Source: Thermoplasmata archaeon
GTDB lineage: Archaea; Thermoplasmatota; Thermoplasmata; GCA-020350865
Direction: 5' to 3'
DNA: 50,320 nucleotides
Assembly: GCA_020348445.1 (NCBI GenBank)
Contig: CP070751.1
Coordinates: 2,575,447 to 2,625,766 of the forward strand
Shown: positions 1 to 6,407 of the stretch, in pieces
How the letters are laid out: each line of letters starts with the position of its first letter
Position numbering within the stretch: position 1 is the first letter of the stretch
Notes under the pieces: model-generated
Databases searched by the model: none
What the model was told of the DNA's origin: nothing
The model's input: only the letters and a program-made list of their open reading frames with translations
Translations under genes and position numbers: made by a program

Positions 1-2
1 CG

Positions 3-98
3 AGAGAAACAAGCAAATCATCAGAAAAGATAATTGAAGAGGACAGTCCACCACCTCCACCACCTCCACCACCTCCTCCACTGATAGAATGGGAATGA
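3..98 (+). CDS. C-terminal end of an unidentified protein with a polyproline tail (partial, 5' end outside window)
   Basis: One plus-strand frame is open from the left edge to a TGA at 96-98, while the other two plus frames stop early. The 31 visible residues are charged and end in a run of 11 prolines followed by LIEWE. The prolines come from alternating CCA/CCT/CCACCT codons. A proline run next to a charged tail is a common linker or cell-surface tail, but the protein body is missing and no family can be named. The gene converges on ubiX with only 36 bases between the two stop codons. Confidence 0.5.
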   Translation, partial: RETSKSSEKIIEEDSPPPPPPPPPPPLIEWE

Positions 99-134
99 TA
101 ACTACACTCGGTCTATTAAAAGTTTAGGGATGGT

Positions 135-692
135 TCATCCCCATCTCTCGAATAACTCGTTCTCTATACCCATCACATCCAATACCTTCCCAAGAACATG
201 ACTCACCATGTCATCAATGGATTTTGGCTGTGAATAAAAGGAGAGCACAGGTGGTAAAATAACACCTCCAGCCTTTGTCACACGAGACATGTTCTTTATA
301 TGTATCAGGCTCAAAGGGGTCTCCCTTGCCACCAAAACCAGCTTCCTTCTCTCCTTCAAGCATACATCCGCTGATCTTAACAAGAGATTGTCAGAATATC
401 CTGATGCGATTCCAGCCAGGGTTTTCATGCTGCAAGGGATTATCACCATTCCATCTGTTTTAAATGAGCCTGATGCACAGGGTGCAAACAAATCCTTATT
501 GTCATAAGCATATGTGGCCAGTTTTTTTACATCCTCAACCTTGTACTCGGTCTCGTGAGTAATGAGACTTTCAGCTGGGAGGGTGATGATCAAGTGCGTC
601 TCATAGTCATTATCCTTTAAAAATTCTAGGAGTCTGATTCCCAGGATAGCTCCCGAACTTCCTGAGATACCAACAATAAGGGTCTTACCCAT
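135..692 (-). CDS. ubiX: UbiX flavin prenyltransferase
   Basis: 185 residues, the usual UbiX length. The enzyme prenylates reduced FMN with dimethylallyl phosphate to give the prenyl-FMN cofactor of UbiD decarboxylases. Visible hallmarks are the N-terminal flavin-binding GISGSSGA (about residues 8-15), the IIPCSMKTLAGIA segment (about 86-98), DNLL..ADVCLKE, LVLVARETPL, and the C-terminal PPVLSFYSQP stretch. The ATG at 692 is preferred over an upstream ATG at 716 because the family begins directly at the M-(x)4-VGISGS strand. It overlaps the stop codon of the dehydratase small subunit by 8 bases. As last gene of the mevalonate operon, its likely role is to supply cofactor to the UbiD homologue encoded at 2544-3851. 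Confidence 0.95.
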   Translation of the reverse strand: MGKTLIVGISGSSGAILGIRLLEFLKDNDYETHLIITLPAESLITHETEYKVEDVKKLATYAYDNKDLFAPCASGSFKTDGMVIIPCSMKTLAGIASGYSDNLLLRSADVCLKERRKLVLVARETPLSLIHIKNMSRVTKAGGVILPPVLSFYSQPKSIDDMVSHVLGKVLDVMGIENELFERWG

Positions 693-1068
693 GCTCAACT
701 GTCCCCTCGTCAGCATTTACTTTCAGCTTGTCTCCAGATTTTATTTGCTCGATATCGATACCATCCACGCATGGAATACCAGCAAGGATAACTCCCGTGG
801 CCACTATTGTCTCTGTTTCCTTGTTTACGATGGCCTTTGGAGCAACACCGTTTTTCTTTAGACCGTATATCACATAAGAACCCACGGTTGAGCCCTTGCC
901 CATAGGGAATACAAGTATCTTGTCCTTGACATTCTGCCCTTCGAGCTCGTGCCCTTTTTCTATGACATCCCCTGTTTTGGCATCAATTCCACCGTAGAAT
1001 CCAATGGGCTCTTTAGATACAATGGCCTCCCCTTCTACTGTACCTGGATAAATTGTCCTTCCCTTCAT
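685..1068 (-). CDS. Phosphomevalonate dehydratase small subunit (aconitase X small / DUF126)
   Basis: 127 residues matching the aconitase X small subunit (DUF126) swivelling domain. In Aeropyrum pernix this protein pairs with a large subunit to dehydrate mevalonate 5-phosphate to trans-anhydromevalonate 5-phosphate. The conserved GKGSTVGSYV motif lies near residues 57-66, with Ser60 the expected active-site serine. GIPCVDGID near the C terminus is also family-typical. The ATG at 1068 gives the classic ATGA overlap with the large-subunit stop (1065-1068), so translational coupling is likely. A longer in-frame start at 1125 would add 19 residues lying inside the large-subunit gene and is less likely. 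The specific assignment as phosphomevalonate dehydratase, rather than another AcnX, rests on the flanking mevalonate genes. Confidence 0.92.
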   Translation of the reverse strand: MKGRTIYPGTVEGEAIVSKEPIGFYGGIDAKTGDVIEKGHELEGQNVKDKILVFPMGKGSTVGSYVIYGLKKNGVAPKAIVNKETETIVATGVILAGIPCVDGIDIEQIKSGDKLKVNADEGTVEHG

Positions 1069-2252
1069 TTTAACGCCCCCTGAATCAGAATATCGATGTC
1101 GCGAAATATCACTTCTTGCTTGCAAAAGCCAGGAAGGTAATTTGCAGCCTTGCCCGAATTAACTCCAGTGGTTTTATATCCCATTTCCTCGATAGGAGAG
1201 ACAACACAGCAGGTATCGGCCACTATTTTTCCCCCTGCCTTTTCAATTGTATCGTTGAATCCCATTCTCTGGGCAGCCTCCTTGACCATCCTGGATGTGC
1301 ATATCCAAACTGGTTTTGTCAGGTTCTTTCCTTCCACCTTATCTGCCAATGTGGATATCTCTCTAAGGGAGGCATGGGGACAACCCATGATCACTATATC
1401 TGGTTCCTTGCCGGTGTTGAGCTTTTCATACGTTTCATCAAGGTTTTTCTCACCGACATCAATGGTCTCTAGGCCATTGATATCCTGCTGATTGGCCTCA
1501 GGAGTTTGATCTTCCACATAATAAAGTGCCACTGCACCAGAGGCGGCCATGGCAGCCCCAAGAGCTTTCAGCTGATCTGTGTTTGCATTAGAGAGACCCT
1601 TAAACAACGGTATCGCCTTCTTAACCTGTTTCCCAACATGGTAACCCAGGGCACCGTAATTGGAATTGTACTTTAGATCGGCATCCACGTTTATCACAAC
1701 ACTGGGCTTTCTGTTTTCATCAAGATGCAATCCATAGTTGGGGGTCACACCGCATAGTGCAGCTGCAAGTGCAGATGGACCTCCTTCGCGGTTTGTCCTT
1801 GCCCCAATTACAGAATTTGCAAATGACACAGCCGAGGATTCTGACCATGCAATATGCTCCCTGAACCTAGGAAGGTTTCCAGCCAGATAAGGTGTGCACG
1901 TGGAAGTAACCACAATTCCCATTTTCTTGAATGCGTTCATAATCCTGGTCTGCTTTTCTGCAAATTCCTTTGGAAATCCTAGCTTGTCCCAGTCCTCTAA
2001 ATCCATTCCAGCGGGATTCAGATATGTCAGAACCTGGACCTTGGCACCTTTTCCTGCAAAGTCCTCCAGAAACTCCAGTCCTGGATCACCTATTGACTTA
2101 AATGATACACCTGCCACCTGAACCGAGCCTACAGGTATCATCTTGTCAGCACCATAGATATCTCCCAATCGTGTCAAGAGCCTGAACATACGTTCAAGCA
2201 CCTCTCCCTTCTCACCCTCAAGAATCTTTTCCTCATCCTTTGTTAGATACAT
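1065..2252 (-). CDS. Phosphomevalonate dehydratase large subunit (aconitase X catalytic)
   Basis: 395 residues with the aconitase X large-subunit (DUF521) pattern. Together with the small subunit it should dehydrate (R)-mevalonate 5-phosphate using a labile Fe-S cluster. Family blocks include VTSTCTPY (Cys119), SFANSVIGARTNREGG, AALCGVTPNYG (Cys167), IMGCPHASL (Cys291) and VADTCCVVSP (Cys348/349); the last two blocks hold the best cluster-ligand candidates. The C-terminal SGKAANYLPGF is typical. The start overlaps the end of the LpdD-like gene by 10 bases. Members of this family also include proline-metabolism dehydratases in bacteria, but the context of mevalonate kinase, UbiD and UbiX points to isoprenoid synthesis. 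Confidence 0.93.
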   Translation of the reverse strand: MYLTKDEEKILEGEKGEVLERMFRLLTRLGDIYGADKMIPVGSVQVAGVSFKSIGDPGLEFLEDFAGKGAKVQVLTYLNPAGMDLEDWDKLGFPKEFAEKQTRIMNAFKKMGIVVTSTCTPYLAGNLPRFREHIAWSESSAVSFANSVIGARTNREGGPSALAAALCGVTPNYGLHLDENRKPSVVINVDADLKYNSNYGALGYHVGKQVKKAIPLFKGLSNANTDQLKALGAAMAASGAVALYYVEDQTPEANQQDINGLETIDVGEKNLDETYEKLNTGKEPDIVIMGCPHASLREISTLADKVEGKNLTKPVWICTSRMVKEAAQRMGFNDTIEKAGGKIVADTCCVVSPIEEMGYKTTGVNSGKAANYLPGFCKQEVIFRDIDILIQGALK

Positions 2253-2560
2253 TCTGCCAACTCCTTACAATTTTTTACCAATATATCAATTTCATCTTTG
2301 GAGGCCTCATCCACATGAACACCTCCAACAACCACGACTTTTGTATTGTATTTTTCACATGCCTTCTTAGCAATTGGTTCCAGGACAATGTGATCGTAGT
2401 GACCCTCCAATTTGATGGTCTCGGGCTCCTTCCCTGGCTCCATCACCACCACCCCGCCAATATGTGGTCTTTCCCCTCCTCCAAGAATAAACAGTAATTC
2501 ACCCGAAAGGATCTCCTTTTTCAACCAAACTTTATATTTACCGCTACCTGCAGTAATCAT
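2243..2560 (-). CDS. LpdD-like prenylated-flavin chaperone domain protein
   Basis: 105 residues resembling the small LpdD/VdcD-type proteins encoded next to UbiD-family decarboxylases and thought to help load or stabilise prenyl-FMN. Recognisable features are LLFILGGGERPHIGGVVV (about residues 23-40), an HYDH segment, and VVVGGVHVDEAS near residues 76-87, where the conserved histidines and glycines sit. The gene overlaps the UbiD-homologue stop by 17 bases and the dehydratase large subunit start by 10 bases, so it is embedded between the decarboxylase and the dehydratase. The family match is by motif recognition only. A role as assembly factor for this UbiD enzyme is inference from location. 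Confidence 0.78.
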   Translation of the reverse strand: MITAGSGKYKVWLKKEILSGELLFILGGGERPHIGGVVVMEPGKEPETIKLEGHYDHIVLEPIAKKACEKYNTKVVVVGGVHVDEASKDEIDILVKNCKELAECI

Positions 2561-3851
2561 TTAAATCTACTTCCTTGTATTGAACCTTCACATATTTACT
2601 GGGATCCACATGTGATGGTATTGTTGCATCCAATCCCACCTTCGTGGTCTTCGTTTTCTTACCAGAATGATCCCCACTTGGATCCAATGAAGAGCCTGGT
2701 TGGTCGGTTAGCATCACAACATCTGTGTGGGCCTGGAATCTGGTTGCGAGGGCCCATTCCAGGGCAATGGGATCGTATATATCCACATCTACATCCACGA
2801 TGGTGACATGCTTCATGCTCTTATGACCCTTCATCGCCGCCTCGATGGCCTTCTTTCCGTCATCTGCATGCTCCTTTTCAATTTGGACCACACCATGCAA
2901 CCACGAGCCGCCGCCCATTGTGACGAGCACGTTCTTGCACTTGCAAACCTTGCTAACCTCATCATAAATTGTAGGCTCCTTTGGCATACCCATAAGCAAT
3001 TTGTGCTCCATCCTTCCAGGAATCAGTGCCTGGTACATAGCGCCATTCCTGTGTGTTATGCAGTCCACCGCGAACACGGGCTCCTGTCTTTCAAAATCTC
3101 TTGTTTCAGTCAAATCCACAAAAGGACCTTCCCTGTCAACCTCCCTTGTTATCCTGCCCTCTAAGACTATCTCTGATTCAGCTGGAACCTCCAAATCTTT
3201 TGTTACACACTTAGTCAACTTCGTCTCCATCATTGCATTTGCAATGGATAGCTCATCCACACCTGAAGGAGGTCCCAAAGACGCTGCAACCATCACTGGA
3301 ACCGAATTTCCGATGCAAACTGCCATCTCCAAATCCCCTTCTGTCTTATCGTAGGTTGTCCTGGTCTGCCGCTTTGGTATCAAACGGGCACTGCATCTAT
3401 TCTTTCCGAGCTGCATTAGTCGGTGGTAGCAGGCATTTCTGCCTGTCTCTGGATCCTTTATTATGGCAACTGTTGCTGTCGCATATTTTCCACCATCACC
3501 AGGTAGATGCATGAGAATTGGGAGCTTATCCAAATCCGGTTCCTTGTTCACCACTTCCTGACAAGGTGGATTCTCTACGATCTCAGGCTCCTTTGGATTG
3601 CGCAATGATTCAACCAACGCAAAGAGCAATTTCTCCCTTGTGGTGCCAAGACCCGTTGCTATTACATCCCTAGTTGATGTTATTCCACTGAATACTGGAA
3701 ATTCATACCCCTTCACGTTCTCGAAAATAACTGGTTGCTCGCAAAGTGTGTTTATCACGTTGGCAATCTCATATTCTGTGCTCACTTCTCTTTTTATTCT
3801 AAATAACTTTCCTACTTCCTCCAGCTTATTTAAAAATTCACGCAAATTCAT
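2544..3851 (-). CDS. UbiD-family decarboxylase, probable trans-anhydromevalonate 5-phosphate decarboxylase
   Basis: 435 residues with full-length UbiD architecture. It is expected to decarboxylate trans-anhydromevalonate 5-phosphate to isopentenyl phosphate using prenyl-FMN. Motifs include the N-terminal REFLNKLEEVGKLFRI, the NRCSARLIPKRQTRTT cofactor/metal-binding segment, the GREGPF-like DREGPFVDLTETRDFE (catalytic Glu/Asp region) and the C-terminal LDPSGDH segment. Eleven bases separate it from the mevalonate kinase stop, and it overlaps the LpdD-like gene downstream. UbiD enzymes act on many aromatic and unsaturated acids, so the substrate call depends on the adjacent mevalonate kinase and phosphomevalonate dehydratase genes, a combination known from the archaeal mevalonate pathway. 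Confidence 0.92.
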   Translation of the reverse strand: MNLREFLNKLEEVGKLFRIKREVSTEYEIANVINTLCEQPVIFENVKGYEFPVFSGITSTRDVIATGLGTTREKLLFALVESLRNPKEPEIVENPPCQEVVNKEPDLDKLPILMHLPGDGGKYATATVAIIKDPETGRNACYHRLMQLGKNRCSARLIPKRQTRTTYDKTEGDLEMAVCIGNSVPVMVAASLGPPSGVDELSIANAMMETKLTKCVTKDLEVPAESEIVLEGRITREVDREGPFVDLTETRDFERQEPVFAVDCITHRNGAMYQALIPGRMEHKLLMGMPKEPTIYDEVSKVCKCKNVLVTMGGGSWLHGVVQIEKEHADDGKKAIEAAMKGHKSMKHVTIVDVDVDIYDPIALEWALATRFQAHTDVVMLTDQPGSSLDPSGDHSGKKTKTTKVGLDATIPSHVDPSKYVKVQYKEVDLNDYCR

Positions 3852-3862
3852 GTTACCACTTC

Positions 3863-4792
3863 CTATACACCTATTTCTGTCCTCAGGGCTTCAAATCCCT
3901 CCTTCTCGATGGCCCTCGCAACCCTCTCCTGTATTTCCTCGCCTGGTGTCAAAGCCACCATGTATCCACCCAAACCCCCCCCTGTCATCTTTGCACCGTA
4001 TGCACCCTGCTCCCTTGCAACCTCCACCAAAAAGTCCAGCTCTGTTGAGGACACCTCTATACTCTGTAAAAGTTCATGATTCTTATCCATTAACTTTCCC
4101 ACGGTCTCAAGATCGTAGGATACCAATGCAGATCTTGCATATTTTGCCAGTTCATTGGCTGCACCAAAGAGTCTATCGTATTTTACTGGATCTTTTTGTT
4201 TTCTGTCTCTAACACCAGCAACAGCTTCTTTGGTGTTTGCTACGATGCCGGTATTACCCATAACTATCTCCACAGGTTGCTTTAAAGTCAATCCCTCCAT
4301 AATATTGGGTACACCTTTCTTGAACCATATAAGACCACCGAAAGTTGCTACGGTGTTGTCTATCCCTGATGGAGTACCATGATACCCCTTCTCGCCTTCA
4401 AATGCGATCTCGTTGATCTTCTCATCCAAAAATCCCAGTTTGAATTCTGCAGATAGTGCCCTTGCAATGGCGGCGCAAGAAGCAGCACTTGCTCCAACCC
4501 CACTTGCTGCCTTCAGGTCCCCCACAAGATAGATATTGATAGGGGTTTGATTCACATCGATTGCAGCGGCCTTAAGAATCCTTTCAATTGAATCTCTCTG
4601 ATGCTCCATCTTCTCCTTTTTATATCCTGGTGTTGCAGGTCTATCATCATCTAAGGACCATCCCTGGCCTTCGATTTGCTCTACCTTTGCAATGGTTTTT
4701 GAACCTATTGCAGATGCTATGGCTGGTATACCATACACCACAAAGTGCTCGTTAAATAAAATCACCTTACCATATCCTGAACCTTCACCCAT
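3863..4792 (-). CDS. mvk: Mevalonate kinase (GHMP kinase)
   Basis: 309 residues, the size of archaeal mevalonate kinases. It phosphorylates mevalonate to mevalonate 5-phosphate, the substrate of the dehydratase encoded downstream. The GHMP motifs are present: substrate-binding GKVILFNEHFVVYG (about 8-21), an ATP-binding loop ASGVGASAASCAAIARAL, the GTPSGIDN block, and motif 3 KMTGGGLGGYMVAL near the C terminus. The ATP loop reads GVGASAAS rather than the commoner GLGSSAA, a mild divergence. It is the promoter-proximal gene of the minus-strand operon. A T/A box (4811-4820) about 24 bases before the ATG suggests a leaderless or nearly leaderless transcript. Confidence 0.93.
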   Translation of the reverse strand: MGEGSGYGKVILFNEHFVVYGIPAIASAIGSKTIAKVEQIEGQGWSLDDDRPATPGYKKEKMEHQRDSIERILKAAAIDVNQTPINIYLVGDLKAASGVGASAASCAAIARALSAEFKLGFLDEKINEIAFEGEKGYHGTPSGIDNTVATFGGLIWFKKGVPNIMEGLTLKQPVEIVMGNTGIVANTKEAVAGVRDRKQKDPVKYDRLFGAANELAKYARSALVSYDLETVGKLMDKNHELLQSIEVSSTELDFLVEVAREQGAYGAKMTGGGLGGYMVALTPGEEIQERVARAIEKEGFEALRTEIGV

Positions 4793-4810
4793 GGGATTAC
4801 CCCCCAGAAC

Positions 4811-4820
4811 TTTTATTTAA
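4811..4820 (-). promoter_or_regulatory. TATA-like box of the mevalonate operon
   Basis: On the minus strand the box reads TTAAATAAAA, centred about 24 bases before the mevalonate kinase ATG. This is the archaeal TATA-to-start distance, so the transcript may begin at or close to the start codon. The call is by eye. Confidence 0.45.
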
Positions 4821-4948
4821 TCAAATTTCAACTACACTAAAGAACCTGTTTTCTTATCCAGGTTTCGTAATATATTATGAATATATTAAGATTGTGTCCG
4901 TCATTTGTCGATAAAACTGGACTATATTCTGGATTCATTAAATCAAAA

Positions 4949-4957
4949 CTTATAAAA
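4949..4957 (+). promoter_or_regulatory. TATA-like box of the radical SAM gene (leaderless transcript likely)
   Basis: CTTATAAAA lies 26-34 bases before the ATG at 4983. No Shine-Dalgarno-like sequence occurs between the box and the ATG, consistent with a leaderless mRNA. The divergent mevalonate operon shares this 190-base intergenic region. Confidence 0.5.
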
Positions 4958-4982
4958 CCATTAAAACACAATCCACACTTCA

Positions 4983-6068
4983 ATGCAAATCAAGAAATTG
5001 GAGAAGGGCTCCAAATACACTGGTGAACTTCCTGAGGGCTGCAAGTTCTGCAGACAGGGAAGAAAGATGGTTATGTTGGTAACAGGCCTTTGCAAACTAT
5101 CATGTTTCTACTGTCCTCTTTCTGCCAAGAAAAAGGGCAATGATGTAATCTACGCAAACGAGAAAAATGTGGAATCGGACGAGGATGTGATTTATGAGGC
5201 AAAAACCATAGATGCCCTTGGAACTGGAATAACTGGTGGGGATCCTCTTGAGGTTCTCGATCGGACATTACATTACATAAAAATCCTGAAAAACGAATTT
5301 GGGGATGATCACCATATTCACCTTTACACTGGCTACACATCCGACTCAAAAACCTTAGTCAAACTCCAAAATACAGGTCTTAACGAGATCAGGTTTCATA
5401 TCCCATTCAATTTCTGGACCAAATTCCAAGACTCCAAATATGAAAATACAATTAATGAAGCCCTGAAAACCAACATGACTGTTGGGGTGGAGCTTCCTGC
5501 ACTTCCAGATCTAAAGGAGGAATTGATAGCCCTCACACTCCAACTGGATAACCTGGGTGTGCATTTTCTCAATCTTAACGAGCTGGAATACTCTGAGACA
5601 AACTGGGAAGAGCTGATAGGGAGGCATTATGAAATCAGGCATGAGACATCAAATGCCATAAAAGGCAGCCAGTGGGTGGCAGATGATATCTTAAAAAGGC
5701 TTGATACAACAATGGCACTGCACTATTGTTCGTCCAGATTCAAAGACGGCGTTCAGTTGAAGCGAAGGATAAAAAGAAGGGCCAAGAACACGAAACGTGA
5801 AAGCGATATTGTAACTGAAGAAGGGCTTTTTATCAAAGGTATTGTAGAATGTGACGATCTCGGGGGAGTTTACGAACAACTTAAGGAGAGGTTCAAGATT
5901 CCAGGTGAACTCATTTATATCGACAAAGAAAAAGAAAGATTGGAAATCGCACCTTGGATCCTCGAAGATATCCACGAAAAGATCGATTACCCCTGTTTTA
6001 TAGTGGAGGAATACCCCACAGCGGACAGGCTGGAGGTGGAGAGAAGGCCCCTAAAATGGCCACCATAA
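4983..6068 (+). CDS. Radical SAM protein, archaeal family of unknown substrate
   Basis: 361 residues. The radical SAM [4Fe-4S] signature C-x3-C-x2-C is seen as CKLSCFYC near residue 38, followed by a glycine-rich TGITGGDPLEV SAM-binding motif. An additional upstream pair, CKFC near residue 20, may bind a metal. The C-terminal third is rich in K/R and E and resembles a small accessory domain rather than a cysteine-rich SPASM domain. It resembles archaeal radical SAM proteins annotated only as pyruvate-formate-lyase-activating-enzyme-like. I do not know its reaction. Divergent transcription from the mevalonate operon does not by itself imply a link to isoprenoids. Confidence 0.85.
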   Translation: MQIKKLEKGSKYTGELPEGCKFCRQGRKMVMLVTGLCKLSCFYCPLSAKKKGNDVIYANEKNVESDEDVIYEAKTIDALGTGITGGDPLEVLDRTLHYIKILKNEFGDDHHIHLYTGYTSDSKTLVKLQNTGLNEIRFHIPFNFWTKFQDSKYENTINEALKTNMTVGVELPALPDLKEELIALTLQLDNLGVHFLNLNELEYSETNWEELIGRHYEIRHETSNAIKGSQWVADDILKRLDTTMALHYCSSRFKDGVQLKRRIKRRAKNTKRESDIVTEEGLFIKGIVECDDLGGVYEQLKERFKIPGELIYIDKEKERLEIAPWILEDIHEKIDYPCFIVEEYPTADRLEVERRPLKWPP

Positions 6069-6130
6069 AATACGTACTATATTGGGATAAGGTGTCAACC
6101 AGTCAAAAATTAATAATCTTTTTAGAAATT

Positions 6131-6290
6131 GGAGGAAGGGCGGGTGGAGGGGGATAGGAGGTGGGAAGAGGGAAAGGGAAAAGAGTAAGAAAATGGAGAG
6201 AAGAGGGTGGGTGGAGGAAGACAGGGGGTAGGAAGAGGGAAAGGGAAAAGAGTGAGAAAATGGAGAGAAGGGGGCAGGTGGAAGGGGAAG
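6131..6290 (+). repeat. Purine-rich tandem repeat, 67-base period, about 2.4 copies
   Basis: A G/A-only-biased stretch fills most of the 339-base gap between the radical SAM gene and the beta-helix gene. A 39-base block at 6165-6203 recurs at 6232-6270 with one mismatch (A to G). The GGG..GGTGGA element recurs at 6138, 6205 and 6272, giving a 67-base period. The many G runs of 3-5 could form G-quadruplexes or a triplex-prone tract. One plus frame stays open through it and fuses to the beta-helix gene, but the resulting Gly/Arg/Lys peptide is not signal-like. I read it as untranslated. Confidence 0.8.
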
Positions 6291-6407
6291 GATGACAGAA
6301 ATTTGGTAATAGGGAAGAGAGAAGGAGCATACTACATCTCTTTCTTGGGAACAGAAAAACTATTTTACTGCTATTGGGTATATATGTCCCTTTGGATGGT
6401 TGTATTT

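Noticed and set aside
6207..6407. In-frame N-terminal extension of the beta-helix protein across the purine-rich repeat
   Set aside because: The extension would be a Gly/Arg/Lys-rich low-complexity peptide in front of a good signal peptide. The ATG at 6408 gives a normal secreted N terminus.
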